Shown: one piece after another, positions 55,054 to 63,997 of the stretch | Layout: every line of letters begins with the position of its first letter | Position numbering within the stretch: the stretch's first letter is position 1 | NCBI RefSeq assembly: GCF_900115015.1 | Contig: NZ_FOUZ01000004.1 | Span: forward strand, 62,001-126,000 | Direction of reading: 5' to 3' | DNA length: 64,000 nt | Source: Algoriella xinjiangensis | Lineage (GTDB): Bacteria > Bacteroidota > Bacteroidia > Flavobacteriales > Weeksellaceae | Program-made: the position numbers and the translations under genes | The notes under the pieces: generated by a model | Database searches by the model: none | What the model was told of the DNA's origin: nothing | The model's input: the letters and a program-made list of their open reading frames with translations, nothing else

Positions 55054-55072
55054 AATGTAAAAAATAAGTACA

Positions 55073-55108
55073 AAAAAATCGGATGAATAATTTCATCCGA
55101 TTTTTTTT
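55073..55108. terminator. bidirectional terminator (FadL-type gene / DUF2807 gene)
   Basis: AAAAAAATCGGATGAA / TTCATCCGATTTTTTT, loop TAAT. Confidence 0.9.
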
Positions 55109-55128
55109 ATGCACTAAAAATTAATCTA

Positions 55129-55887
55129 TTATTTACTTATTTTCTTTACAGATGACATTCCAGATGTTTCTACTTTAACAACTAAACCACTTTCATCAAC
55201 ATATTTTACAGAACTTGCACCAGAACTATCAGCTGTTAATTTATCAATTGCCCAAACAGTTGTAGAACTTGCACCAGAACAATCAACAACAACATTTGCA
55301 GCTTTCAAATCTTTTGCAATTAAAGATGATGCGCCAGAAACCGAAATTGCTAAATCTTGTACATTCCCAGAAATCTTCATACTTGATGCGCCAGAATTAT
55401 CTACCGCAATTTGATTAGACACTACATCCAATTTCAAATTACTTGCTCCAGACAAATCAATTGCTAATTGATCAACTTTTAAAGTTGGAATTACCTTTAC
55501 ATTTGATGCACCAGAAATAGAAAATGATCTCAATTTTTTGTGAGGAAAATTAACTTTAATTTGAGAATTATTTAGATTAACAGTTCCTTTTATCGAGATT
55601 TTTAAAACACCATTATTCACTTCTGTCACAATTTTATCCATTATATTATCAGGCGCTTCTATCGTAATTGCACCATCATAATCGCCATCGTTTACAGTAA
55701 CTGCAATTGCGCTGCTTACATCAATTCCTTCAAAAGACGAAAGTGTTCTTTTCTGTGTAATTGTATTCTCGCTTGCCGTTACACGATCTAAATAATTAGA
55801 ACCTGGAGATTTAGAATTTAAATCTACCGAACAACTCGCAAATCCTAACGAGCTGAATATAAAAATTGGAATTAAAATGTATTTCAT
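55129..55887 (-). CDS. lipoprotein with DUF2807 (GIN) beta-helix domain
   Basis: A 252-residue lipoprotein (lipidated Cys19, LGFASCSVD). The mature part is a repetitive beta-helix in which GASS/GASN recurs about every 20 residues (SISGASNVKV, DLSGASNLKL, DNSGASSMKI, SVSGASSLIA, DCSGASSTTV, DSSGASSVKY), a mark of the putative auto-transporter adhesin head GIN domain (DUF2807). The function of this widespread Bacteroidota family is not established. Single gene with its own terminator. Confidence 0.85.
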   Translation of the reverse strand: MKYILIPIFIFSSLGFASCSVDLNSKSPGSNYLDRVTASENTITQKRTLSSFEGIDVSSAIAVTVNDGDYDGAITIEAPDNIMDKIVTEVNNGVLKISIKGTVNLNNSQIKVNFPHKKLRSFSISGASNVKVIPTLKVDQLAIDLSGASNLKLDVVSNQIAVDNSGASSMKISGNVQDLAISVSGASSLIAKDLKAANVVVDCSGASSTTVWAIDKLTADSSGASSVKYVDESGLVVKVETSGMSSVKKISK

Positions 55888-55999
55888 CTAGTGTATTTTA
55901 TTATAAGACGTATAAGTTTTAAAAAAGTTACATAAAAAATTTAACTTTATTCAAAATTCTAAATCAATCCATCATAAATATTTAGTATTTTCGCTTTCT

Positions 56000-56764
56000 A
56001 TGAAAATCATCAGTTACAATGTAAACGGAATTCGCGCTGCGATGACCAAAGGTTTGGTTGATTGGTTGCAAGCCGCACAACCAGATGTATTTTGTATTCA
56101 GGAAACTAAAGCGATGCAAGAGCAAGTGGATACAAAACCTTTTGAAGATTTAGGTTACCACATTTATTGGCATGCTGCAGAAAAAAAAGGTTACAGTGGA
56201 GTTGCCATTTTTTCTAAAATAAAGCCAAATCATGTTCAAATCGGAACAGGAATCGATTATATTGATTTTGAAGGTCGCGTTCTTCGATTAGATTTTGACA
56301 ACGTTTCTGTTATCAGTTTATATTTACCAAGCGGAACAAATATTGATCGTTTAGATTTTAAATTACAATTTTGCGAAGATTTTAAAAGTTATATTAAAGA
56401 GCTTAAAATCTCGCATCCAAATTTAGTTATCTGCGGCGATTATAATATTTGTCACGAAGCAATTGATATTCATGATCCGGTAAGAAACGCAAAAGTTTCT
56501 GGTTTTTTACCAATAGAAAGAGAATGGATGACAGCTTTTATGGAAGAATGCGGAATGATTGATTCTTTTCGTTACTTTGTAAAAGAACCACACAACTATT
56601 CGTGGTGGTCATACCGTGCAAATTCGCGCAACAATAACAAAGGTTGGCGAATAGATTATAATATGGTGAGCGATACTTTGCGTGATAACATGAAAAGAGT
56701 TGCTATTTTGCCAGAAGCAAAACATTCGGACCATTGTCCTGTTTTAGTAGAATTAGACGTTTAA
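56000..56764 (+). CDS. xth: exodeoxyribonuclease III (AP endonuclease, EEP family)
   Basis: The 254-residue enzyme is full length for ExoIII/ExoA: MKIISYNVNGIRAAMTKGL (metal-binding Asn), DVFCIQETKA (Glu), the active-site Tyr/Asp region SLYLPSGTN and VICGDYNICHEAID, and the final SDHCPVLVEL (catalytic Asp-His). It nicks DNA 5' of abasic sites in base-excision repair. A -7-like box TATTTTCG (55986-55993) lies 6 nt before the ATG. The next gene follows after 11 bases. Confidence 0.95.
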   Translation: MKIISYNVNGIRAAMTKGLVDWLQAAQPDVFCIQETKAMQEQVDTKPFEDLGYHIYWHAAEKKGYSGVAIFSKIKPNHVQIGTGIDYIDFEGRVLRLDFDNVSVISLYLPSGTNIDRLDFKLQFCEDFKSYIKELKISHPNLVICGDYNICHEAIDIHDPVRNAKVSGFLPIEREWMTAFMEECGMIDSFRYFVKEPHNYSWWSYRANSRNNNKGWRIDYNMVSDTLRDNMKRVAILPEAKHSDHCPVLVELDV

Positions 56765-56775
56765 GTTTTATAAAA

Positions 56776-57315
56776 ATGAAGAAAATTATCCTTAGTTGTT
56801 TAACAGTTTTCGCACTAACAAGTTGTGTTCCTCAAAAACAATTTCAAGAGTTAGAGAATAACTATTACAAAGCATTAGACGACCAATCAAACACGTCGAA
56901 AGATTTAACATTAGCAAATCTAAAAATCGAAAATCTTGAAAAAGATTTAGAACGCACAAAAAAAGAATTGTACATAAAAGATACTGCTTTAGTTAATGCG
57001 CAACGTATCATTAGAGCTTCTCAAAAAGAATACGATTCTTCTATGCAAGAATTATATTCGGCTTTGAATAGTTCTGGTGAAAAATCTAAATTATTCTATA
57101 CTCAAATGAATGATAAAGAGAAACAAGTAGCTGATTTAACGCAAAAAGTAAAAGATTTTGAAGCAAAATTGGATGCAAAAGACAACGAAATTTTCAATCT
57201 TAAGAAACAAATCTTAACAATGGAAATTAACCAAAAAGTGTCTGCTGCTACAAGTACACCAGCTCCTACGACACCTGTAAAAACGCCAGCCAAAACAACT
57301 GGAACAAAAAAATAA
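56776..57315 (+). CDS. coiled-coil lipoprotein of unknown function
   Basis: A 179-residue lipoprotein (lipidated Cys17, FALTSCVPQKQ). The mature chain is mostly coiled coil (QFQELENNYYKALDDQSNTS; LKIENLEKDLERTKKELYIK; KVKDFEAKLDAKDNEIFNLK) with a Thr/Pro/Ala/Lys-rich tail. This layout is like the N-terminal part of flavobacterial OmpA-type lipoproteins, but no OmpA domain is present. It probably sits on the periplasmic side of a membrane. The start is ATG 56776; the longer frame begins inside xth. Co-transcribed with xth. Confidence 0.75.
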   Translation: MKKIILSCLTVFALTSCVPQKQFQELENNYYKALDDQSNTSKDLTLANLKIENLEKDLERTKKELYIKDTALVNAQRIIRASQKEYDSSMQELYSALNSSGEKSKLFYTQMNDKEKQVADLTQKVKDFEAKLDAKDNEIFNLKKQILTMEINQKVSAATSTPAPTTPVKTPAKTTGTKK

Positions 57316-57318
57316 CTA

Positions 57319-57352
57319 AAAAGTCTTATCTGTTTTGATAAGACTTTTTTTA
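57319..57352 (+). terminator. terminator after the coiled-coil lipoprotein gene
   Basis: AAGTCTTATC / GATAAGACTT with a 6-nt loop, then a T-run. Confidence 0.85.
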
Positions 57353-57367
57353 TTCTCCAATTCAAGC

Positions 57368-57375
57368 TAACTTTG
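57368..57375 (+). promoter_or_regulatory. -7 element of the GNAT gene
   Basis: TAACTTTG, 19 nt before the ATG. The T-run of the preceding terminator (57345-57350) lies at the -33 distance. Confidence 0.4.
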
Positions 57376-57394
57376 TAGCAAGTAAAAAATATTA

Positions 57395-57868
57395 ATGAAA
57401 GTTATTTGTGAAACAAAGAGTTTAGTTTTACGTGAATTTTTTGAAATTGATGCATACGAATTATTTCAAATGAATTCGGATAAAGAATTAATGAAAATCG
57501 TAAACGAAAAACCATATCAAACTGAAGAAGAAGCCCAGTTTTTTATTCAGAGTATGGAAAAACATTACCAAGAATTTGGTTTTGGTTTATGGGGTGTTCA
57601 CGAGAAAAAAAGTGGTCGTTTTGTTGGTTGGGGAGGTTTAAGAGCAACCAAATTTGGTCCGGTTGTTAACATTCGTCTTAAACGTAAATTTCAGAACAAA
57701 GGTTACGGAACAGAAGTGATAAACGCAATTGTAGATTACGCACAAGTTGAGTTGAAATTAGATAAACTTGCCGCGAAAGCAAATGCGAATCAACCAGAAA
57801 CAGTAAAACTTTTACAAAAATCAAAACTAAAACCGAGCGAAGAAAACGCATTGGTTTTTAAATTATAA
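57395..57868 (+). CDS. GNAT-family N-acetyltransferase (RimJ/RimL type)
   Basis: The 157-residue protein matches the Acetyltransf_3 branch: SLVLREFFEIDAYELFQM at the start, GLWGVHEKKSGRFVGWGGL in the centre and RLKRKFQNKGYGTEVINAI, which holds the acetyl-CoA pyrophosphate loop (KFQNKGYGTE). It moves acetyl from acetyl-CoA to an amine; protein N-termini or small amines are the usual substrates, and the target is unknown. Monocistronic between two terminators. Confidence 0.88.
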   Translation: MKVICETKSLVLREFFEIDAYELFQMNSDKELMKIVNEKPYQTEEEAQFFIQSMEKHYQEFGFGLWGVHEKKSGRFVGWGGLRATKFGPVVNIRLKRKFQNKGYGTEVINAIVDYAQVELKLDKLAAKANANQPETVKLLQKSKLKPSEENALVFKL

Positions 57869-57873
57869 GACAT

Positions 57874-57906
57874 AAAAAAACGAGAACAAATATTCTCGTT
57901 TTTTTA
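57874..57906. terminator. bidirectional terminator (GNAT gene / DUF4136 gene)
   Basis: AAAAACGAGAA / TTCTCGTTTTT with loop CAAATA and runs of A and T on the sides. Confidence 0.9.
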
Positions 57907-57921
57907 TGCTTTATATCTTTC

Positions 57922-58449
57922 CTATTTCTTAGGTTGAGGAGGAAAATCTTTCAACATTTTCAAAACTCCTTTTTGTATATTTACTGCCCTTACTTCTGGC
58001 GAAGCTTTTAGTGGCATTTGTATTTTAAGAATTCCTTCCCAAACCAAACGTCCATCACTAAACATAGAAACTGTATAATTTTGATTTAATTTTTGAGACA
58101 TAATCGGAATACCAACCGAAACTCCTCCACCAAAACCATATCCGCCAGTTCCCATTCCGATACCTACATTCGAGTTTTGTTGCTTCGAAACATATTCTTC
58201 AGGCTTCACTTGTACGGTTAAATTAGCTTCATTTGATTGCTTAAAACCACGATACAACATTCCTTTTTCTATCGAACTAAACAATCTCGCACTATCCAAA
58301 TCGTTTAATCCTAAATTATCTGCTTGTACAAATGAGTAAGTTTTATTTTGTTCAAAATTAAAATCTCGATCATAATCTACCGCAACATTTCTTGTACTAC
58401 ACGAAACTATTGTTGCAAAAATAGCTCCTAATAAAAATATCTTTTTCAT
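57922..58449 (-). CDS. DUF4136 lipoprotein
   Basis: A 175-residue lipoprotein (lipidated Cys17, TIVSCSTRN). The mature start VAVDYDRDFNFEQNKTYSFV and the Gly-rich GIGMGTGGYGFGGGVSVGIP stretch before a beta domain match the DUF4136 family of outer-membrane-associated lipoproteins. Their function is unknown. Its gene is read towards the GNAT gene. It is separated from the Nudix gene by 101 bases with no clear promoter. Confidence 0.82.
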   Translation of the reverse strand: MKKIFLLGAIFATIVSCSTRNVAVDYDRDFNFEQNKTYSFVQADNLGLNDLDSARLFSSIEKGMLYRGFKQSNEANLTVQVKPEEYVSKQQNSNVGIGMGTGGYGFGGGVSVGIPIMSQKLNQNYTVSMFSDGRLVWEGILKIQMPLKASPEVRAVNIQKGVLKMLKDFPPQPKK

Positions 58450-58550
58450 TTTATTTTCAATGATTTTTTATGATTAATCTTTAACAATACGCCACAATTT
58501 TCGTTCTGAATGTAATGAAGAACCTCATCAATCCAAATGACAGATGACAA

Positions 58551-59069
58551 CTATTTTAAATTCAATTTTAAATAATTATCTACTACACTTCGTAACGAAT
58601 CAAAACCAATTTCTTCTAATTTTATATCTTTTAAAGCAATCCATTTTACAGCGGCAATTTCTTCTTTTTCTAACACAATTTCTTCATCAGGAAAATCGGC
58701 AATAAAAGCTAAATCGCACGTTTTGTATGGAATTCCTTTGTATTCGTAATTATTAGGTTTAGATAAAAAATAAGTAAAATTTTCTATAGGAATTGTAATT
58801 CCTAACTCCTCTTCTATTTCTCGCTGACATGTTCTTTCTGCCGACTCATCTGGATCGGTAAAACCGCCAGCCAAATCTAACTTTCCTTTTTGCGGTTCCT
58901 TATTACGAACGGTAAACAACAATTTATCATCTTTTCGTAAAATTACCGCAACAGCCGCAGCTACGTTTTGGTAATAAACTAAATCGCAATTGGGACAAGC
59001 CATTCTTCGGAAATTAAATTCGGAAATTGAATGACCACAATTCGGGCAAAATTTGAAAGACTTAATCAT
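58551..59069 (-). CDS. Nudix hydrolase with N-terminal zinc ribbon
   Basis: The 172-residue protein begins with a four-cysteine zinc ribbon (Cys8, 11, 25, 28: FCPNCGH and ACPNCDL), then a Nudix domain whose box GGFTDPDESAERTCQREIEE (about 68-87) continues to LG at 89-90. The layout recalls NudC-type NADH pyrophosphatases but is shorter and has no N-terminal domain; the substrate could be a nucleotide sugar, NADH or a similar diphosphate. It lies 18 bases after xerD and ends the five-gene minus-strand group. Confidence 0.88.
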   Translation of the reverse strand: MIKSFKFCPNCGHSISEFNFRRMACPNCDLVYYQNVAAAVAVILRKDDKLLFTVRNKEPQKGKLDLAGGFTDPDESAERTCQREIEEELGITIPIENFTYFLSKPNNYEYKGIPYKTCDLAFIADFPDEEIVLEKEEIAAVKWIALKDIKLEEIGFDSLRSVVDNYLKLNLK

Positions 59070-59087
59070 ATAAAAGTTAAGTTTTAA

Positions 59088-59975
59088 TTATTTATTTCTT
59101 GGATGAAATTTGATAATCGCATCTCTAATATATTCTTGATCTACGTGTGTATAAATTTCGGTTGTCGTTATACTTTCGTGTCCTAACATCAATTGTATTG
59201 CACGTAAATCGGCTCCATTTTTCAACAAATGTGTCGCAAATGAATGTCGAAAAGTATGCGGACTAATTGTTTTTTTAACACCCGCAATTATCGATAATTC
59301 TTTTACAATTGTAAAAATCATTACTCGAGTTAAATTTTTTCCTCGTCTATTTAAGAATACAAAATCTTCGAAACCCGTTTGTATACTAATGTGATTACGA
59401 ATTGTTTCCTTATACAAGTTAATGTATTTTATTGTATAATCGCTTATTGGCACCAACCTTTGTTTGTTTCCTTTTCCGATGACGCGAATAAATCCGTCAT
59501 CAAAAAAGAGATCAGAAATCTTAAGATTTATCAATTCCGAAACGCGCAAACCGCAACCATAAAGTGTTTCTATAATTGCTCTATTTCGTTCGCCTTCTGG
59601 TTTAGATAAATCAATTACTTCTGTCATTTTATCAATTTCTTTTTCTGATAAAACGTCAGGTAATTTCATTCCTATTTTTGGCGTTTCTAAAAGCGAAGTT
59701 GGATTATCTTCTCTAAAATCTTCTAATTGTAAATAGCCAAAAAAGCTTTTTAACCCCGAAATTACGCGCGCTTGCGAGCGTACACTATAATCGCTAGACG
59801 CAAAATCGTGTATAAAAGTTGTTAAATCGTCTTGTGTATAATCTAACGGTTGTTTTTCCGAATGATTGATTAGTTTTTGTATATCACGTAGATAACCTTC
59901 AATTGTATTGGCAGAAACTCTTTTCTCTAATTTCAGATACATTTGATAGTCATACAAAGCATCTTTCCACTGCAT
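59088..59975 (-). CDS. xerD: site-specific tyrosine recombinase XerD
   Basis: The 295-residue recombinase resolves chromosome dimers at dif. The catalytic set is complete: Arg144 (CGLRVSEL), Lys168 (GKGNK), His240 and Arg243 (PHTFRHSF), His266 (LGHES) and nucleophile Tyr275 (EIYTHV). Length and core-binding domain are those of chromosomal Xer, not of a phage integrase. The ATG follows the S41 protease stop with no gap. There is no dif-like site that I could recognise in the window. Confidence 0.95.
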   Translation of the reverse strand: MQWKDALYDYQMYLKLEKRVSANTIEGYLRDIQKLINHSEKQPLDYTQDDLTTFIHDFASSDYSVRSQARVISGLKSFFGYLQLEDFREDNPTSLLETPKIGMKLPDVLSEKEIDKMTEVIDLSKPEGERNRAIIETLYGCGLRVSELINLKISDLFFDDGFIRVIGKGNKQRLVPISDYTIKYINLYKETIRNHISIQTGFEDFVFLNRRGKNLTRVMIFTIVKELSIIAGVKKTISPHTFRHSFATHLLKNGADLRAIQLMLGHESITTTEIYTHVDQEYIRDAIIKFHPRNK

Positions 59976-61559
59976 TTATTTTGATTTATTTTCTAGTTCA
60001 AAAATTCGTTTTATCATTTCATCTTCTGGGCTCCAAACTTCATAAAAAGCGCGCGAACCGTATAAATCCTCAGCTATAACAGCTTTCATATAATTATCTA
60101 CGGTTGTTGAATAAATTGGATTGAATTCGTTTACTGGAATTCCTAAAACACCCAAAAACTCTTTTCTGTACATGCCTGCGCTAAAGTAACGCAAATATGT
60201 TTTCTCGTTATGAAACATGAAAAAATCATGAATTGAATATATTTTCTTGAACAAGAAATCGTTAAAGTAATTTGCATCTTGGTTATAATACAACCAATTT
60301 GCGACAGAATTTGTATCTAAAGCAACAAATTCGTCTGGTATAATTCCACCACCACCGTAAACTTTTTTACCTGATGGTGCCGTATATTCTAATTTTTTAT
60401 TGATTTTTATAGAGTCTTTATTGTATAATTCTCCCGATTTTAGACGTTCATACAAATCGTCGCTGTATTTTGCCGTTCCTTTATCGTATGGTTTTTGAAT
60501 AGATCGTCCTGATGGTGTAAAATAATTAGCAACCGTTAAACGAACACGTGTATTGTCGCCTAAATTAATTTCGCGCTGCACCAAACCTTTTCCAAAAGAA
60601 CGTCGACCAACAATAGTTCCTCGTCCATAATCTTGTAATGCACCCGCTACAATTTCGCTAGATGAAGCTGAACTTTCATCAATCAAAACATATACTTTTC
60701 CTTTCTCGAAAAGACCATAATTGGTTGCGTAGATGTATTTTTTCTTTTTAGATTTATCTTGTGTATAAACGATTAATTCGTCTTTTGTTAAAAACTCATC
60801 GGCAATTTCTTCGGCAATACGCATAATTCCACCACCATTTCCACGTAAATCGAAAACCAAGGTTTTCATTCCTTGCCCAACTAAATTATCTAAGGCTTGA
60901 TGAACTTCTTTTGCAGAATTTTCGGAAAAACGAGTTAATTTTATATAACCCATGTCTTTTGTTAGCATGTGTTCGCCCGTAACCGTTGCAATTGGCACAA
61001 TAGTGCGTTTTAGTTTTACGGTAATTGGTTTCTTATCTCGAATAACTGATAAATTAATTTCTGAGTCTTTTTTACCTTTCAATAAAGTTTCAATCGTTTT
61101 ATTATCTTTCGCAATTAACGATTGATTGTCTACCGAAATAAGTTGATCTCCGAATTGTAATTTACCTGTATTCGCAGTTCCTGGAATCGTGCGTTCTACA
61201 ATTATTGTATCACTCAAAACTCTAAATTGTACGCCAATACCTACAAATTCACCTTTTATTTGCTCTTCTGCTTGTTGCACTGATGCCTTGTTGATATATG
61301 TGCTGTGCGGATCTAATTTACCAACCATATAGTTGATTGCATCATCAACCAAACTATCCGAATTAATTTCATTTACATATTCGTTGTCTATCAAAGATAC
61401 TAATCGACGAATTTTTTGTTCGTTATCCGAATATTGCAAACCAATGATATCTTTGTTATCATCAAGTGCAAAATCGTATTTTTTACCGACTAAAAATCCT
61501 ACCAGAAATATGATGATAACCAGTAAAAAAATGTTAATAACTTTGAAAAAACCTTTCAT
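59976..61559 (-). CDS. S41-family C-terminal processing protease (CtpA/Prc type)
   Basis: The 527-residue protein has an N-terminal membrane anchor (about 5-24, INIFLLVIIIFLVGFLVGKK), a PDZ domain (GEFVGIGVQFRVLSDTIIVE; GQLISVDNQSLI-like region) and an S41 catalytic domain with Ser in IDESSASSSEIVAGAL and Lys in GRRSFGKGLVQ. An extra C-terminal region of about 120 residues is found in Bacteroidota members. It trims C-termini of periplasmic proteins. Its ATG follows the dCMP deaminase stop with no gap. Confidence 0.93.
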   Translation of the reverse strand: MKGFFKVINIFLLVIIIFLVGFLVGKKYDFALDDNKDIIGLQYSDNEQKIRRLVSLIDNEYVNEINSDSLVDDAINYMVGKLDPHSTYINKASVQQAEEQIKGEFVGIGVQFRVLSDTIIVERTIPGTANTGKLQFGDQLISVDNQSLIAKDNKTIETLLKGKKDSEINLSVIRDKKPITVKLKRTIVPIATVTGEHMLTKDMGYIKLTRFSENSAKEVHQALDNLVGQGMKTLVFDLRGNGGGIMRIAEEIADEFLTKDELIVYTQDKSKKKKYIYATNYGLFEKGKVYVLIDESSASSSEIVAGALQDYGRGTIVGRRSFGKGLVQREINLGDNTRVRLTVANYFTPSGRSIQKPYDKGTAKYSDDLYERLKSGELYNKDSIKINKKLEYTAPSGKKVYGGGGIIPDEFVALDTNSVANWLYYNQDANYFNDFLFKKIYSIHDFFMFHNEKTYLRYFSAGMYRKEFLGVLGIPVNEFNPIYSTTVDNYMKAVIAEDLYGSRAFYEVWSPEDEMIKRIFELENKSK

Positions 61560-62003
61560 CTAATTGTATAATTCTTCTTCTGTGATTTGCTGAATTGTAA
61601 CGCCTGCTTGCTCTAAAAACTCTAATCCAGAAATATCTTTGTATTGTTGTATGTAAACAATACGTTTGATACCTGCCTGCAGAATTAGTTTACTACAATC
61701 TTTACAAGGCGACAAAGTGATATACAAAGTCGCGCCCTCTGCGGATTGAGTTGATGTGGCACATTTTAGAATGGCATTTGCTTCGGCATGTAAAACATAC
61801 CATTTTGTGTTTATTTTTTCATCTTCGCAATCATTTTCAAAACCACTTGGAGTTCCGTTGTATCCATCCGAAATAATCATTCGATTTTTAACAATAATTG
61901 CACCAACTTTTTTACGTTGGCAATAAGAAAGATTTGCCCATTCGAAAGCCATTTTCAAATAAGCAACATCGTATCGTAATTGTTTTGCTAAATTCTTTTC
62001 CAT
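61560..62003 (-). CDS. dCMP deaminase / ComEB-type cytidine deaminase family protein
   Basis: The 147-residue zinc enzyme has the deoxycytidylate deaminase signature: HAE at 72-74 (VLHAEANAILKC) and PCKDC (Cys100 and Cys103). GYNGTPSGFEND is the family substrate loop. It would turn dCMP into dUMP for thymidylate synthesis. The Cys in NLSYCQRKKVGAII is also conserved in the family. Its ATG directly follows the stop of the upstream membrane protein (TAAATG). Confidence 0.92.
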   Translation of the reverse strand: MEKNLAKQLRYDVAYLKMAFEWANLSYCQRKKVGAIIVKNRMIISDGYNGTPSGFENDCEDEKINTKWYVLHAEANAILKCATSTQSAEGATLYITLSPCKDCSKLILQAGIKRIVYIQQYKDISGLEFLEQAGVTIQQITEEELYN

Positions 62004-63965
62004 TTAAGCTTCTTCTTTTCTTTTAGTCCATAATGGTGGAATAAAAAACGGTAAAGGATTTCGGAAAAATGCTTTGATTGTATGCGAAATCATCGTGAAA
62101 ATTTTATAAAAAGGTATATTATTAGAGCGCATTGCCATAAGTAATGATAAAGTAAAACTTACTAAAAAGTTACACCAACCTATCATAAAAATGGCTATAA
62201 AACCAATAATTATTGGACCTACATCAAAATGATAACCCATTCCTCCAATACCCATAGCAAAATTACCAGCAGCAAAAGTAATGTGTCGAATATCAAAAGG
62301 TTGACCTGTAAAATCTCCTACTAAAAATGCACATCCCATCATAAAACCGAAGGCAACATTACCAACAATACCACCCATATTTTTTTCAACCCAATTCGAA
62401 ATTCTTCTTCTTTTACGGATTGAAAATGTTTTTTTAAGAATTGGATGATTGTAAATACGTTCGGGTATATTATTGAAACGCTGACTGTTAATTGTCATTC
62501 CAGAAATTAATCCTGAAAGAAATAAAAATGTCCCTGCAATTCCTCCAAAATAGAAAATATGCCAATCCATTGTTACAACTTCTTCCCAATAATGATAAGC
62601 TTTTGAGTATTTTAAAACCTCAAAACCAAGTATTGTATTCAGTAAATAAAATATACCAAACGAAACTGCAAAACCTGCAACTACGTTTCCTAAAAAAGCA
62701 ATCATTTGGCTTCGTACCAATTGCGCAAATAAGGTTGTAAAATCTTTTATATTAAGATCTGATCCTGATTTTGGAACTAATGATTGTGCTAAACGTGCCG
62801 CTGTCATAGAGGGTTGTTTGGTAGCTAGCGTCATGTGCGTTAAATATATCGTACAAAAACCTACTGCATAATTTATACTAAAGAAAAATGCTTTGAATAA
62901 AGGCGATGTATCATGTACATTTCCAATTCCTGTTTTTATAAAACATAAAAAAGAAACGATTAAACCACCACCACAAGCTGTCCAAAACATCTTGTTGTAT
63001 TCTTTCGCCGTTTGTGTTATATATTTTTCTCCCGTTTTACCATTATGATAGGTTACCAAAAATGTAATCAAATAAACTGTTGAGCTTAATTGGTTACTCA
63101 TAAAGTTTTTGGGCGCATAAAATTCTGTCCATTTTTTAGTTGCTAAACTATAAAATGAGATAATTCCGTGCATTCTAAGTTCGTTATAACTATTTAATAT
63201 CGTTTGTAAACGAACCAATTGTTGTTGCAAACGATTAAGTTTTGCTGCAACTTTTAACGAAATTCCTTTGTAATCTTTTTGAGTTAAAATATCATTTAAG
63301 GTATGCTTACATTTTGAAATACTCTCTTTAATTTGGAGCATATCAAAACCCGCTTGCGGACTTTCAATAATATTACTAATCTGCATGGATAGTTTAGAAA
63401 ATGAATTATCTAAATAATTAACTTCAGAACTATAACGCATCATTTCTTTGTCCGAAAAACCGCCCGTAATACGCACTGTTAGGATAGAAATTGCTTGTAA
63501 TAATTGATTTTGTATGTTGGATGTATTTTTCTTGAATTGCTCTTCGGGAATATCTTGGTAAAGAACTTCGAAGAATTTTTTCCATCGATCTCTGGGAATT
63601 ATACGCAATGAGGTTAAATTCTTCGAGTTATAAAATATTTCATTTACAACTGAAGTTAACTCATTATTATCTTCGATATCTGGTAAAACCGAATCCATTA
63701 TTTTTTTTCTAAACAATGAAAACAAACTGTCTTCTACGTGAATACCACTATCAACCAAATAACTAACGAAATTTATTTTGCCAAAAGTATTTTCTAATTC
63801 TTCTCTTAAAATTAATCTATAAGTAGAATTGGTTTGTAATTTTGAGATTAGATCGTCAATGAAAGAAATTGAATCGGGATAATCTTTTCGTGCTTTTTCT
63901 AATAATCTTATGATAAAGCTCTTTTCGTATTTTTTATTTTGTTCAAATATAGAATCTAACGCCAT
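62004..63965 (-). CDS. SpecificRecomb-family multi-pass membrane protein (often named site-specific recombinase)
   Basis: The 653-residue protein has a helical soluble half (about 1-300) and then about six to seven transmembrane helices (for example FWTACGGGLIVSFLCFI, FLGNVVAGFAVSFGIFYLL, IFYFGGIAGTFLFLSGLISG, IIIGFIAIFMIGWCNFLVSF). I assign it to the family named after the gonococcal gcr gene. It has neither a tyrosine-recombinase RHRY set nor a serine-recombinase core, so the traditional name should not be taken as a function. It heads a tight group with the dCMP deaminase, S41 protease and xerD. Confidence 0.8.
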   Translation of the reverse strand: MALDSIFEQNKKYEKSFIIRLLEKARKDYPDSISFIDDLISKLQTNSTYRLILREELENTFGKINFVSYLVDSGIHVEDSLFSLFRKKIMDSVLPDIEDNNELTSVVNEIFYNSKNLTSLRIIPRDRWKKFFEVLYQDIPEEQFKKNTSNIQNQLLQAISILTVRITGGFSDKEMMRYSSEVNYLDNSFSKLSMQISNIIESPQAGFDMLQIKESISKCKHTLNDILTQKDYKGISLKVAAKLNRLQQQLVRLQTILNSYNELRMHGIISFYSLATKKWTEFYAPKNFMSNQLSSTVYLITFLVTYHNGKTGEKYITQTAKEYNKMFWTACGGGLIVSFLCFIKTGIGNVHDTSPLFKAFFFSINYAVGFCTIYLTHMTLATKQPSMTAARLAQSLVPKSGSDLNIKDFTTLFAQLVRSQMIAFLGNVVAGFAVSFGIFYLLNTILGFEVLKYSKAYHYWEEVVTMDWHIFYFGGIAGTFLFLSGLISGMTINSQRFNNIPERIYNHPILKKTFSIRKRRRISNWVEKNMGGIVGNVAFGFMMGCAFLVGDFTGQPFDIRHITFAAGNFAMGIGGMGYHFDVGPIIIGFIAIFMIGWCNFLVSFTLSLLMAMRSNNIPFYKIFTMISHTIKAFFRNPLPFFIPPLWTKRKEEA

Positions 63966-63989
63966 ACTTTAATTTCTTCATTCTGTGTA

Positions 63990-63997
63990 CAAAAATA
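63990..63997 (-). promoter_or_regulatory. -7 element of the 62-64 kb operon
   Basis: TATTTTTG on the minus strand, 24 nt before the ATG at 63965. The -33 would lie beyond the window. Confidence 0.45.

Noticed and set aside
62004-63965. Mobile element marked by a recombinase next to xerD
   Set aside because: The first protein has no recombinase catalytic residues and XerD is the chromosomal dimer-resolution type. There are no flanking repeats, tRNA, transposase or change of base composition.
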